Part shown: positions 7,485 through 19,950 of the stretch, piece by piece
How positions within the stretch are numbered: the first letter of the stretch is position 1
Layout: each line of letters starts with the position of its first letter
NCBI GenBank assembly: GCA_002363385.1
Contig: DEVL01000003.1
Coordinates: 881,692-945,691 of the forward strand
DNA: 64,000 bases
From: Stenotrophomonas maltophilia
GTDB lineage: Bacteria > Pseudomonadota > Gammaproteobacteria > Xanthomonadales > Xanthomonadaceae
Direction of reading: 5' to 3'
Position numbers and translations under genes: made by a program
The notes under the pieces: model-generated
What the model was told of the DNA's origin: nothing
Database searches by the model: none
The model's input: the letters and a program-made list of their open reading frames with translations, nothing else

Positions 7485-9274
7485 TCTTCGATCCTCACTT
7501 CGCGCATCATCCCTGCTTCCATGTGGTACAGCAGGTGGCAGTGGTACGCCCATCGGCCAAGGGCGTCGGCACGGACGCGGTAGGTGCGGCGGGTGCCGGG
7601 CGGCATATCGACGGTGTGCTTGCGCAGGTGGAACTCGCCGTCCGCGTTTTCCAGGTCGCTCCACACGCCGTGCAGATGGATCGGGTGCTGCATCATCGTG
7701 TCGTTGACCAGCACGATGCGCATGCGCTCACCGTAGGTCAGGCGCAGCGGTTCGGCGCTGGCGAACGGAATGCCGTCGAAGGACCAGCTGAATTTCTCCA
7801 TGTGTCCGGTCAGGTGCAGCTCCACCTCGCGGCCCGGATCACGCCCATCCGGATCGTCGAACAGGCTGCGCATCGCACCGTAGGTGAGCACGTGGCGGCC
7901 GTTGTCGCGCAGGCCGATACCGGGGTCATCCAGCTTGGGCTCGGTCGCCATGCTCTGCATGTCCACCAGGGGATTGCCCTTCTCGCTGGCGGGGTGGCGC
8001 GGCGCCTTGGGATCGGCACCGTGCGCCCCATGGCCCATGCTGGCGCCGCAGCCGCCCTCCATGCCCTTCATGTCATGGCCTGCCATCCCGTTGGCGGCAT
8101 GGCCCATGTCGTGGCCCATGTCACTCATGGTCAGCAGCGGGCGTGGGTCGCGGTCGGGAATCGGTGCCTGCAGGCCGTGGCGGACCGCCAGCGTGCCGGC
8201 GGCATGGCCGGTGCGGCCCATGTCCTGGCAGAAGATCGTGTAGGCATCCTGTCCACTGGGCTCGACGATCACATCGAAGGTCTCGGCCGGGGCGATGCGG
8301 AATTCATCGATGCTGACCGGGTGGATGTACTGGCCATCGGCGGCGACCACGGTCATCTTCAGGCCGGGGATGCGCACGTCGAAGTAGGTCATCGAGCCGC
8401 CGTTGATTAAGCGCAGCAGCACTTTCTCGCCGCTGCGGAACAGCCCGGTCCAGTTGCCGGCCGGGGCGGTGCCGTTGAGCAGGTAGGTATAGGTGTGGGC
8501 GTTGATGTCGGAGATGTCGGTTGGCGTCATCCGCATCCGGCCCCACATGCCGCGGTCGGCGGTGGCCGCGGCCCAGCCGTCCTTGCGCACATCGCGCAGG
8601 AAGTCGGGCAGGGTGCGCTTGTAGTAGTTGTCGTGCTCGGCCAGCTTCTTCATGCGGCGGAACAGCGCGCCGGGGTCCAGGTCGGTCCAGTCCGAGAGCA
8701 GGATCACGTGCTCGCGATCGGCGTGATACGGCGCCGGTTCCAGTGGGTCGATGATCAGCGCGCCGTACAGGCCGGCCTGTTCCTGGAACATGGAATGGCT
8801 GTGGTACCAGTACGTGCCGGACTGCTTGAGGGTGAAGCGGTACTGGTAGGCCTCGCCCGGTGCGATGCCGTTGAAGCTCAGGCCGGGCACGCCGTCCATG
8901 TTGGCCGGCAGCAGCAGGCCGTGCCAGTGGATGGAGGTGGGGTGGGCCTGCAGCGTATTGGCTACGCGGATGTTGACCGTCTGACCTTCGCGCCAGCGCA
9001 GGATCGGCGCGGGCAGGCTGCCGTTGACGGTGATGGCCGGGCGGGTGCGGCCGGTGAAATTGGCCAGCGATTCGCCGATGCTCAGCTGCACGTCCTGGCT
9101 GCTCAGGACCTGCGGGGCACCGGCAAGGCCGGGGCCGGCGGCGGCGAACGCACGCGGACTGAGGCCGGTGGCGACCAGGCTGGCGACCACGCCGCCGGCA
9201 GCCACGCCCTGCACGAACAGGCGGCGTGACGGCATGGGCGGGGCGCCCGTGCCGGGTGTTTTAAGGAAAGACAT
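7481..9274 (-). CDS. copA: copper resistance multicopper oxidase CopA
   Basis: A 597-residue periplasmic multicopper oxidase. A twin-arginine signal (SRRLFVQGVAAGG) suggests export folded with copper. The four copper-ligand motifs are present: HWHG, WYHSH, HPIHLHG and HCHLLYHMEAGM, the last being the type-1/T3 motif with an axial Met. A Met/His-rich insert (MSDMGHDMGHAANGMAGHDM, about residues 370-400) is expected to bind extra Cu(I). It probably oxidises Cu(I) to the less toxic Cu(II). ATG at 9274 has GGAG upstream; an ATG at 9325 would extend the N-terminus past the Tat signal. It sits 104 bases after copL and overlaps copB. Confidence 0.93.
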   Translation of the reverse strand: MSFLKTPGTGAPPMPSRRLFVQGVAAGGVVASLVATGLSPRAFAAAGPGLAGAPQVLSSQDVQLSIGESLANFTGRTRPAITVNGSLPAPILRWREGQTVNIRVANTLQAHPTSIHWHGLLLPANMDGVPGLSFNGIAPGEAYQYRFTLKQSGTYWYHSHSMFQEQAGLYGALIIDPLEPAPYHADREHVILLSDWTDLDPGALFRRMKKLAEHDNYYKRTLPDFLRDVRKDGWAAATADRGMWGRMRMTPTDISDINAHTYTYLLNGTAPAGNWTGLFRSGEKVLLRLINGGSMTYFDVRIPGLKMTVVAADGQYIHPVSIDEFRIAPAETFDVIVEPSGQDAYTIFCQDMGRTGHAAGTLAVRHGLQAPIPDRDPRPLLTMSDMGHDMGHAANGMAGHDMKGMEGGCGASMGHGAHGADPKAPRHPASEKGNPLVDMQSMATEPKLDDPGIGLRDNGRHVLTYGAMRSLFDDPDGRDPGREVELHLTGHMEKFSWSFDGIPFASAEPLRLTYGERMRIVLVNDTMMQHPIHLHGVWSDLENADGEFHLRKHTVDMPPGTRRTYRVRADALGRWAYHCHLLYHMEAGMMREVRIEE

Positions 9275-9378
9275 TGCAACTCCGAATCCGATTCGAATGG
9301 CACACGGGGTGCCGTCATCGCACACGCGCCGGGGCGCATGCGCAGAGCCTCAGGCCGGCGCTCGCAGCGCGCGGCGGA

Positions 9379-9783
9379 TCAGGCGATCGGAGGACGGGTG
9401 ATGCGGTCCAGCGGGGGCATCGGCTGGGAGGGATGCGCGGTCAGGACCGGTGCCAGCGACAACGGCGGCGGCGTGGCGATCCACGCGATCTGGACGGTCA
9501 GGCTGGGCTGCTGGGCGCAGTTGCGCAGGCAGTCCTTGAGCTTGCAATGGTCGCCATCGTGCGGAACCTGGACGCCGGTGTCGGCGGACCCGGCAGCGGC
9601 CATGGCATGGTGATCGTGTGCGGCAGGCATCGGTGCATCGCCATGGCAGGGCGGCGCAGGGGTGCTGGTGCGGCTCGACTCGGCCATGGCCAACGCCATG
9701 GGACCGGCCATGGCGACATTCAGCCCGTTGAGCAACAGGCTGAGCATCAATACCACTCGCAGGAGCAGGCCACTGGCGGACAT
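9379..9783 (-). CDS. copL: CopL-type metal-binding regulatory protein
   Basis: A 134-residue secreted protein with a signal peptide or N-terminal helix (LLLRVVLMLSLLLNGLNVAMA), followed by His/Met/Cys-rich segments: CHGDAPMPAAHDHHAMA, then HDGDHCKLKDCLRNC. Position directly upstream of copA-copB and composition match CopL, which in Xanthomonas is needed for copper-induced expression of copAB. How it works is not settled; a role as a translated leader or as a periplasmic copper-sensing protein are both possible. The ATG at 9783 was chosen because translation there begins with the hydrophobic helix. Confidence 0.8.
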   Translation of the reverse strand: MSASGLLLRVVLMLSLLLNGLNVAMAGPMALAMAESSRTSTPAPPCHGDAPMPAAHDHHAMAAAGSADTGVQVPHDGDHCKLKDCLRNCAQQPSLTVQIAWIATPPPLSLAPVLTAHPSQPMPPLDRITRPPIA

Positions 9784-9825
9784 GGGGCTCACCTTACTGC
9801 CAAATCCGGGCGGTCGCACCTGCGG

Positions 9826-9842
9826 CTGAACGCGTGGTTCAA
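9826..9842. promoter_or_regulatory. inverted repeat upstream of copL
   Basis: TGAAC (9827-9831) and GTTCA (9837-9841) form a dyad with a 5-nt centre, 44 bases before the copL start codon. It sits in the 94-base gap between recQ and copL, where the cop promoter should be. It could be the binding site for a copper regulator. This is a position and symmetry argument only. Confidence 0.3.
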
Positions 9843-9877
9843 CTCTGGAGGCCGGTCCGTGCGGGCTTGGCCGGGCA

Positions 9878-11683
9878 TCAGCCTTCTTCGCGCACGATCT
9901 CGACCAGACGGTCGCCATAGCGGGCCAGCTTGGTGCCGCCGATGCCGCCGACCCGGCCGAGCGCATCGACGCTGGTAGGGCGCTGTTCGGCGATGTTGCG
10001 CAGCGTGCTGTCGTGGAAGATCACGAAGGCCGGCACGTTCTGCTCGCGCGCGAGTTCGGCACGCAGACCGCGCAGGGCATTGAACAGGGCCAGGTCCTGC
10101 GGCAGCACCGACAGGCCGGTGCGCTGGCCGCTGCGGTCGCGCTCGCGGGCGGCCTTGGGTGTCTCGCGGCGCATCATGACCTTGCGCTGGCCCTTGAGCA
10201 CCTCGCGGCTGCCATCGGTCAGGCGCAGGCCACCGTAGGCGCTGCTGTCCACCTCGAGCAGGCTGGAGGCGACCAGCTGGCGGAACACGCTGCGCCAGGT
10301 GCGGGCGTCGAGATCCTTGCCGATGCCGTAGGTGCTCAATTCGGTGTGTCCGAACTGGCGCACCTTCTCGTTGTCGCCGCCGCGCAGGATGTCGATCAGG
10401 TGGCCCACGCCGAAGCGCTGGCCGCTGCGGTAGACGCAGCTCAGCGCCTTCTGGGCGGCGATGCTGGCATCCCAGGCATCGGGCGGCAGCAGGCAGTTAT
10501 CGCAGTTGCCGCAGGGCTGGGGGTAGGTTTCCCCGAACCCGGCCAGCAGGACCTGGCGACGGCACTGCATGGATTCGCAGTAGCCGAGCAGGTGATCGAG
10601 TTTGGACCGTTCGAGCGTTTTGCGGTCTTCGCCGGCTTCGGACTGCTCGATCATCTGCTTGAGCAGCACCACGTCGCCGAGCCCATAGCAGAGCCAGGCT
10701 TCGGCGGGCTCGCCATCACGGCCGGCGCGGCCGGTTTCCTGGTAATACCCTTCCATCGATTTGGGCAGGTCGGTGTGCGCGACGAAGCGCACGTCCGGCT
10801 TGTCGATGCCCATGCCAAAGGCGATGGTGGCGCACATCACGATCCCGTCCTCGCGCAGGAAGCGGCGCTGGTTGGCGGCGCGTACCTCGGCGGGGAGCCC
10901 GGCGTGGTAGGGCAGGGCGTTCATGCCCTCCTTGCACAGGAACTCGGCGGTTTCCTCGACCTTGCGCCGCGACATGCAGTACACGATGCCGGCTTCCTGG
11001 CGGTGGACCTTGAGGAAGTCCAGCAGCTGGCGCTTGGCGTTGTCTTTCTGGACGACGGTGTAGCGGATGTTGGGCCGGTCGAACGAACTGACGAAGTGCT
11101 GGGCGTTGGTGAGGTCCAGGCGTTCGGCGATTTCGCGCTGGGTCGGCGGATCGGCGGTGGCGGTCAGCGCGATGCGCGGGACGTCGGGCCAGCGTTCGTG
11201 CAGGACGGTGAGCTGGCGATATTCCGGGCGGAAGTCGTGGCCCCATTGCGAGACGCAGTGCGCCTCGTCGATCGCGAACAGGGCGATCCGGCTGCGCGAG
11301 AGCAGCGAGAGGAACCGGCCGGTCAGCAGTCGCTCGGGGGCGACGTAGAGCATGTCCAGTTCGCCGGCGAGCAGTTCGCGCTCAACCCGGGCGGCGGTGT
11401 CGCCATCCAGGGTGGAGTTGAGGTATTCGGCGCGGACGCCGAGCTGGCGCAGGGCTTCGACCTGGTCCTGCATCAAGGCGATCAGCGGCGAGATGACGAT
11501 GCCGGTGCCGTCGCGGAGCAGGGAGGGGACCTGGTAGCAGAGCGATTTGCCGCCGCCGGTGGGCATGAGGACGAGCGCGTCATTGCCGGCGGCGACATGC
11601 TCGACGATCGCCTGCTGCGGACCGCGGAATTCGTCGTAACCAAAAATGCGGCTGAGCAGGTCGTGCGCGGGGCGGGAAGACAT
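9878..11683 (-). CDS. recQ: ATP-dependent DNA helicase RecQ
   Basis: A 601-residue 3'-5' DNA helicase of the RecF repair pathway. Walker A TGGGKS is at 42-47 and the DEAH box at 139-142; the aromatic-rich loop (CVSQWGHDFRPEY) and helicase motif VI (QETGRAGRDG) follow. The RQC region has a four-cysteine zinc site (CRRQVLLAGF..PCGNCDNC, about residues 376-398), and the last 80 residues (ALFNALRGLRAELAREQNVP...) are an HRDC domain. The length matches E. coli RecQ (about 610). It ends 95 bases before copL and is read in the same direction, but has its own start region. Confidence 0.96.
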   Translation of the reverse strand: MSSRPAHDLLSRIFGYDEFRGPQQAIVEHVAAGNDALVLMPTGGGKSLCYQVPSLLRDGTGIVISPLIALMQDQVEALRQLGVRAEYLNSTLDGDTAARVERELLAGELDMLYVAPERLLTGRFLSLLSRSRIALFAIDEAHCVSQWGHDFRPEYRQLTVLHERWPDVPRIALTATADPPTQREIAERLDLTNAQHFVSSFDRPNIRYTVVQKDNAKRQLLDFLKVHRQEAGIVYCMSRRKVEETAEFLCKEGMNALPYHAGLPAEVRAANQRRFLREDGIVMCATIAFGMGIDKPDVRFVAHTDLPKSMEGYYQETGRAGRDGEPAEAWLCYGLGDVVLLKQMIEQSEAGEDRKTLERSKLDHLLGYCESMQCRRQVLLAGFGETYPQPCGNCDNCLLPPDAWDASIAAQKALSCVYRSGQRFGVGHLIDILRGGDNEKVRQFGHTELSTYGIGKDLDARTWRSVFRQLVASSLLEVDSSAYGGLRLTDGSREVLKGQRKVMMRRETPKAARERDRSGQRTGLSVLPQDLALFNALRGLRAELAREQNVPAFVIFHDSTLRNIAEQRPTSVDALGRVGGIGGTKLARYGDRLVEIVREEG

Positions 11684-11807
11684 CGCGCTAGTTTACCTTG
11701 CCCAGGCTACGGGCCGTGTCCTCTGATGCCGGATATCCCTGTAAGAAAGCCGAGGCCGGAGCCAGAGCTGAAGGCGCAAAGCGCCGGGCGTGGTCTCCTA
11801 CGAGGGC

Positions 11808-11915
11808 GGCGCGGTGTGGGTGGGCCTGCTGGACCCGCCGTGAACCCGTCCATGGGGGCTCGATGTGCGCCATCCATGGCGCACAACGGTCCTGCAGACC
11901 CACCCACACCGCGCC
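11808..11915 (+). repeat. nested palindromic repeat, copy A
   Basis: Outer arms of 27 bases (11808-11834 and 11889-11915) are complementary at about 25 positions. Between them lies the shared core, which contains AACCCGTCCATGGGGGCTCG and a perfect 22-base palindrome at 11864-11885 built on GCGCCATCCATGGCGC. Transcribed RNA would form a long double hairpin. It resembles REP-like intergenic elements of Xanthomonadaceae and pseudomonads. Confidence 0.65.
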
Positions 11916-11977
11916 GTCGACACTTGGCTGGTGTTCAAAGGAGAGCCAGTCCAGAGCCAGTCACGCGCCAGTCAAAC

Positions 11978-12007
11978 GCAGACAGGCGCCAATAGGCGCC
12001 TGTCTGC
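11978..12007. repeat. perfect 13-bp hairpin
   Basis: GCAGACAGGCGCC at 11978-11990 and its exact complement at 11995-12007, separated by AATA. It lies between the two nested palindromes. It has no U-tract, so it is probably not an intrinsic terminator. Confidence 0.6.
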
Positions 12008-12126
12008 CGTTGCTTGCCTTTGGGCTTCGAGCTTTGACCTGTGGCCCGAGCCCCGAGCCCCGAGGCCTGTTACCGCTTGCCGAAGAGGCCGCTCTGGCTT
12101 TCCCAACCGTCCATCCAGATTTGTCT

Positions 12127-12238
12127 GGCGGGTGGGGGCCAGGCCCTGACGGGACCGTCGTGCGCCATGGATGGCGCACGTCGAGCCCCCAAGGATGGGT
12201 TTACGGCGCGTCCCGGCAGGGCCTGGCCCCCGCTCGCC
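12127..12238 (-). repeat. nested palindromic repeat, copy B (inverted)
   Basis: Same core as the copy at 11808-11915 but on the opposite strand: the palindrome is at 12159-12180 (centre GCGCCATGGATGGCGC) and the CGAGCCCCCAAGGATGGGTT segment lies to its right. The outer arms differ in sequence from the first copy (12127-12148 with 12217-12238, 20 of 22 positions paired), so the pairing is kept while the sequence is not. Confidence 0.65.
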
Positions 12239-12316
12239 AACACGGAGACCCCGTCAGCCAAAGCCCTTGTCTTTGCCTTTGCCTTCAGTCAGCCAAGCCC
12301 GCCGGCGCGCGAACCC

Positions 12317-12868
12317 TTACTGCAGCAGCGACCGCAGCATCCAGGCGTACTTTTCGTGGGTCTGCAGACGCTGGGTCATCAGATCCTCGGTCGGTGCGTC
12401 GTCCGCATCATCGGCCACATCCAGCACCTTGCGGGCCGTGCGGCACACTGCCTCGTTGGCGGTGACCAACTGGCGTACCATCTCACGCCAGTCCGCGCTG
12501 TCGGTCAGGCCCGGCTCCTCGGCGATCGAGGTCAGGGCCGCGAACTCGCGGTAGGAGCCCGGCGCATTGAAGCCCAGTGCACGGATGCGTTCAGCCACGT
12601 CATCCAGGGCCGCCCACTGTTCGGTGTACTGGGTTTCGAACATCGTGTGCAGCGAGTTGAACATCGACCCGGTCACGTTCCAATGGAAATTGTGGGTCTT
12701 CAGGTAGAGCGTGAACGCATCAGCCTGGAAGGCCGACAGCCCATCGGCGATCTTCTTGCGATCGCCCTCCTTGATCCCGATATCAATGTTCGGGGCCGAC
12801 GGGGCCGCCGCGCCGAGCTTCTGCTTGGCCGTCTTGGGCTTTGCCGGGGTCTTGGTCGTCTTCGCCAT
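12317..12868 (-). CDS. dps: Dps ferritin-like DNA-protection protein
   Basis: A 183-residue Dps. The ferroxidase site residues are in THNFHWNVTG (His) and in WAALDDVAERIRALG (Asp/Glu four residues apart), the standard intersubunit di-iron site. It should form a dodecamer that oxidises and stores Fe(II) with peroxide and binds DNA. The Lys-rich N-terminal tail (MAKTTKTPAKPKTAKQK) suits non-specific DNA binding. ATG at 12868 has AGGAG 7 bases upstream; an upstream ATG at 12910 would add 14 residues without a ribosome site. It is divergent from hrpA across 96 bases that hold an inverted repeat and possible peroxide-responsive site. Confidence 0.93.
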   Translation of the reverse strand: MAKTTKTPAKPKTAKQKLGAAAPSAPNIDIGIKEGDRKKIADGLSAFQADAFTLYLKTHNFHWNVTGSMFNSLHTMFETQYTEQWAALDDVAERIRALGFNAPGSYREFAALTSIAEEPGLTDSADWREMVRQLVTANEAVCRTARKVLDVADDADDAPTEDLMTQRLQTHEKYAWMLRSLLQ

Positions 12869-12920
12869 GGGAGAACTCCTTATGGATGGGATGAATCGGA
12901 TGGCCTTCACAATAGATCAG

Positions 12921-12937
12921 ACTACCCTTTCAGTAGT
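12921..12937. promoter_or_regulatory. inverted repeat in dps-hrpA promoter region
   Basis: ACTAC at 12921-12925 and GTAGT at 12933-12937 form a dyad with a 7-nt centre. With ATAG at 12912-12915 the spacing of the tetranucleotides (ATAG, CTAC, GTAG) is close to the ATAG-n7-CTAT array bound by OxyR, but the fourth element is poor. It lies in the AT-richest part of the divergent spacer. OxyR control of dps is known in enterobacteria; here it is an inference. Confidence 0.3.
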
Positions 12938-12964
12938 AAACAAAAGTTCTAAACGAATCGATTG

Positions 12965-17068
<4,104 letters not shown>

Positions 17069-17076
17069 TCCGGCGA

Positions 17077-17105
17077 GCGCCCCGTGCCGTTGCGGCACGG
17101 GGCGC
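17077..17105. terminator. bidirectional hairpin between hrpA and the next gene
   Basis: GCGCCCCGTGCC and its complement flank a 5-nt loop, between the end of hrpA (17068) and the stop of the convergent gene at 17111. It has no T-tract on either strand but is well placed to end both transcripts. Confidence 0.55.
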
Positions 17106-17110
17106 AGCGA

Positions 17111-17635
17111 TTACTTGACGCGGCGGACCTTGGCGCGGGTGTTGACGCCTTCCACGCGCAGATACCACGCACCGGAGATGCCGGGGATGACCGAGACCTT
17201 TGCATCGGTCCTGCGCATACGGGCCACGCTGGTCGTATCGGTCTGCTCCCACACCTGGCCGTTGGCGAGCGTATAGGTACGTCCCTTGCCAAAACCGGTG
17301 AATTCCCCCGGCAGCGTGCTGTCGATGGGATCGTTGCTGCCGAAATCGAAGAAGCCGCGGTTCTTGACGATGACTTCCTGGCGGCCTTCTTCCCGGGCCT
17401 GTTCGCGGACCTGCTCGCGTGCGTCGGCCGCCACCGCAGCCACCTTGCCCTGCAGCCAGCTGTTGAGCGAGGCCATTTCCTGTGGGCTGAGCTTGTCCAG
17501 CCCGGCCGCCTTGAATTCGGCAGGCGACATCTGCTGCTGGAGATCGCCACCCACCACTCGCTGGGCCAGGGCCGGCAGCGAAAGACTCATCAGAACGGCC
17601 GTGCAGGCCAACAACCGCAGACGGGAATAGCGCAT
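17111..17635 (-). CDS. hypothetical secreted protein
   Basis: A 174-residue product with a signal peptide (LLACTAVLMSLSLPALAQ), so probably periplasmic. The middle part is a charged helix (VAAVAADAREQVREQAREEG), followed by a beta-rich segment with FGKGRTYTLANGQVWEQTD, a pattern seen in secreted Xanthomonadaceae proteins of unknown function. The start ATG at 17635 has AGGAGA upstream and fits the signal peptide; 19 residues of upstream open frame were left out. It converges with hrpA. No function is proposed. Confidence 0.7.
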   Translation of the reverse strand: MRYSRLRLLACTAVLMSLSLPALAQRVVGGDLQQQMSPAEFKAAGLDKLSPQEMASLNSWLQGKVAAVAADAREQVREQAREEGRQEVIVKNRGFFDFGSNDPIDSTLPGEFTGFGKGRTYTLANGQVWEQTDTTSVARMRRTDAKVSVIPGISGAWYLRVEGVNTRAKVRRVK

Positions 17636-17767
17636 GGCAGGGTCTCTCCTAGGAATGGCCGCAGTGTAGTGCCAGCGCCCCGGCATGTGCACATGCAGGC
17701 GACGGCGATTGTAGGGGGGGCGCAGCGGCGCTAGTGTAGGTGGCCTCCGTCTTGTCTGTACGATGCT

Positions 17768-19921
17768 GTGAACCGCGCTTCTGCCCCCGGCCTGGATGCC
17801 TTGTTGAACCGTCCCTCGGTGGCCTCGCTGCCGCCTGAACTGCGCGAAGCGTTGCTGCAGCGCTGGCAGTTGCCCGAGGCTGACCAGGAAATGCGTGTCG
17901 GTTGGCCGGTCCTGGCCGACACACTCGATGCCCTTTCGCTGCTGTCGGCCGACGAGTCAGCGTTGTTGGCCACGCTGTTGTTCGATCTGCCGTGGCTGCG
18001 TGCGGGCATGGATGCGTTGCCGCTGGGAGCGCTCAAGCCGGTGATCGTCGGTCTGCTCGACGGCCAGGATGCGGCCGACCAGGTCTGGGCACTGCATGCC
18101 GGGCGTGAGGCCGGGCGCAACAGTGAGGGCCTGCGTCGCCTGCTGCTGTCGATCATCCGCGATCTGCGCGTGGTGCCGATCCTGCTCGCCCGCCAGCTGG
18201 CCCGCATGCGCGGTGCCGATCGGCTGCCCGAAGAAGAGCGCCGCGCGCTGGCCCAGCTCACCCGCGACATCCACGCGCCGTTGGCCAACCGGCTGGGCAT
18301 CTGGCAGTTGAAGTGGGAGCTGGAAGATCTGGCGTTCCGCCATCTGGAGCCGGAAACCTACCGTCGCATCGCGCGTGAGGTCGATGAAACCCGTCTGGCC
18401 CGCGAGCGCTATGTCGAGGGGGTCAAGAAGGCGCTCTCGCGGGAGTTGTCGGCGCAGGGCATCCGCGCCGAGGTCAGCGGCCGCCCGAAGCATATCTACA
18501 GCATCTGGCGGAAGATGCAGAAGAAGCGACTGGCGTTCGAACAGTTGTACGACATCCGCGCCGTGCGCGTGATGGTGGACGATGTGGCCGCCTGCTACGC
18601 CGCACTGGGCGTGGTGCATGCACTGTGGGCGCCGGTGCCGAGCGAATTTGACGACTACATCGCGCGCCCGAAGGCCAATGATTACCGCTCGCTGCATACC
18701 GCCGTGGTCGGCCCGGAAGGGCGCACCATCGAAGTGCAGATCCGTACCCATGACATGCATGCCCAGGCCGAGCTGGGTGTCGCTGCGCATTGGCGCTACA
18801 AGGAAGGCAGCAAGGGCGCGGAGAAGGCGTTCGATCGCAAGATCACCTGGATGCGCCAGTTGCTGGAGCAGTCCCAGGAGGGCCATGCCGGTGAACTGGC
18901 CGGCGCGCTGGATGCTGAACTGACCGAAGACCGGGTCTACGCGCTCAGCCCCAAGGACGAGGTGATGGACCTGCCGCAGGGCGCCACCCCGCTGGATTTT
19001 GCCTACCACGTGCATACGATGGTCGGGCATCGCTGTCGCGGGGCGAAGGTCAATGGCCGCATCGTGCCGCTGACCTACCGCCTGCGCAGCGGCGACCGTG
19101 TCGAGATCCTGACCGGCAAAGAAGCCGATCCACGCCGCGACTGGCTGCTCGCCTCTGGCGGTTTCCTGGCCAGCAACCGGTCGCGGGACAAGGTGCGCGG
19201 CTGGTTCCACAAGCTGGACCGCGCGCGAAACGTGCAGGCCGGCCGCGAACTGCTTGAACGCGAGCTCAAGCGCCTGGGCCTGCAGCACGCCGATCTGACC
19301 ATCGCGGTGAAGAAATTTCATGCCGACAGCGTGGATGATCTCTACATCCAGGTCGCCTTGGGCGACACCGGGCCGAACCAGGTCAGCCGCACGCTGCTGG
19401 AAGCCGAGCGGGCCGCCAGCCAGCCGGCGGTGCCCGCCCTGCCGCGCCCGACCGCGCGGCGTGACAGCGTGCGCAGCGCCAACTTCACCGTCCAGGGCGT
19501 CGGCAATCTGCTCGTGCAGCTCGCCCGGTGCTGCCAGCCCGTGGCTGGTGAGCCGATCGTGGGCTACCTGACCCGCGCCCGTGGCGTCACCGTGCATCGC
19601 ACCGATTGCGCCGCGCTGGCAAGGCTGGCGGCCGCCAGTCCACAGCGCATCCTGCCGGTGGAGTGGGGCCAGGCCGGCGGTGGCTACGAAGTGGACGTCG
19701 TGGTTGATGCGGTCGACCGGCGCTGGCTGCTCAAGGACATCACCAACCTGATCGCGCAGGAGGATGCCTACGTGCTGGACATCCACAGCGACAACGTCCG
19801 CAACAGCGGGCGGGCGCATCTGCGCCTGCGCCTGAAGGTCAGTGACTACGGGCAGCTGTCCACCCTGCTGGGCAAGCTGGATGCGCTGCCCGGCGTCAGC
19901 GAAGCGCGGCGTCTAGGCTGA
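17768..19921 (+). CDS. relA: (p)ppGpp synthetase RelA
   Basis: A 717-residue RelA/SpoT-family enzyme that makes (p)ppGpp from GTP/GDP and ATP when uncharged tRNA is on the ribosome. The synthetase domain has the RelA-type EFDDYIA motif at 293-299 followed by KANDYRSLHT, with IEVQIRT downstream. The N-terminal hydrolase region lacks the HD signature that SpoT needs, as in E. coli RelA, so it should be synthesis-only. A TGS domain (VYALSPKDEVMDLPQGATPLDFAY) and a C-terminal ACT domain (about residues 645-717) sense ribosome state. The start is GTG at 17768, since no in-frame ATG precedes the first conserved residues. An SpoT must lie elsewhere. Confidence 0.95.
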   Translation: MNRASAPGLDALLNRPSVASLPPELREALLQRWQLPEADQEMRVGWPVLADTLDALSLLSADESALLATLLFDLPWLRAGMDALPLGALKPVIVGLLDGQDAADQVWALHAGREAGRNSEGLRRLLLSIIRDLRVVPILLARQLARMRGADRLPEEERRALAQLTRDIHAPLANRLGIWQLKWELEDLAFRHLEPETYRRIAREVDETRLARERYVEGVKKALSRELSAQGIRAEVSGRPKHIYSIWRKMQKKRLAFEQLYDIRAVRVMVDDVAACYAALGVVHALWAPVPSEFDDYIARPKANDYRSLHTAVVGPEGRTIEVQIRTHDMHAQAELGVAAHWRYKEGSKGAEKAFDRKITWMRQLLEQSQEGHAGELAGALDAELTEDRVYALSPKDEVMDLPQGATPLDFAYHVHTMVGHRCRGAKVNGRIVPLTYRLRSGDRVEILTGKEADPRRDWLLASGGFLASNRSRDKVRGWFHKLDRARNVQAGRELLERELKRLGLQHADLTIAVKKFHADSVDDLYIQVALGDTGPNQVSRTLLEAERAASQPAVPALPRPTARRDSVRSANFTVQGVGNLLVQLARCCQPVAGEPIVGYLTRARGVTVHRTDCAALARLAAASPQRILPVEWGQAGGGYEVDVVVDAVDRRWLLKDITNLIAQEDAYVLDIHSDNVRNSGRAHLRLRLKVSDYGQLSTLLGKLDALPGVSEARRLG

Positions 19922-19950
19922 CCTCACGTGCCCCACGCTAGGCTCGCGGC

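Larger units (their letters stand above)
11684..12316. repeat. gene-free spacer composed of nested palindromes
   Basis: This 633-base stretch between recQ and dps has no convincing gene; open frames are short and have no ribosome sites. It holds two inverted copies of a ~60-nt element (11831-11892 and 12149-12214), each enclosed by its own complementary arms, plus a separate 13-bp perfect hairpin at 11978-12007. Short tandem words (CCGAG repeats near 12047-12065, TTTGCC repeats near 12270-12282) fill the rest. Confidence 0.7.

Noticed and set aside
10013..11995. 660-codon open frame antisense to recQ
   Set aside because: Shadow of recQ; the sense strand has the helicase, RQC and HRDC domains.
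11865..12465. overlapping open frames in the recQ-dps spacer
   Set aside because: They run through the palindromic repeats and have no ribosome sites or family signatures.
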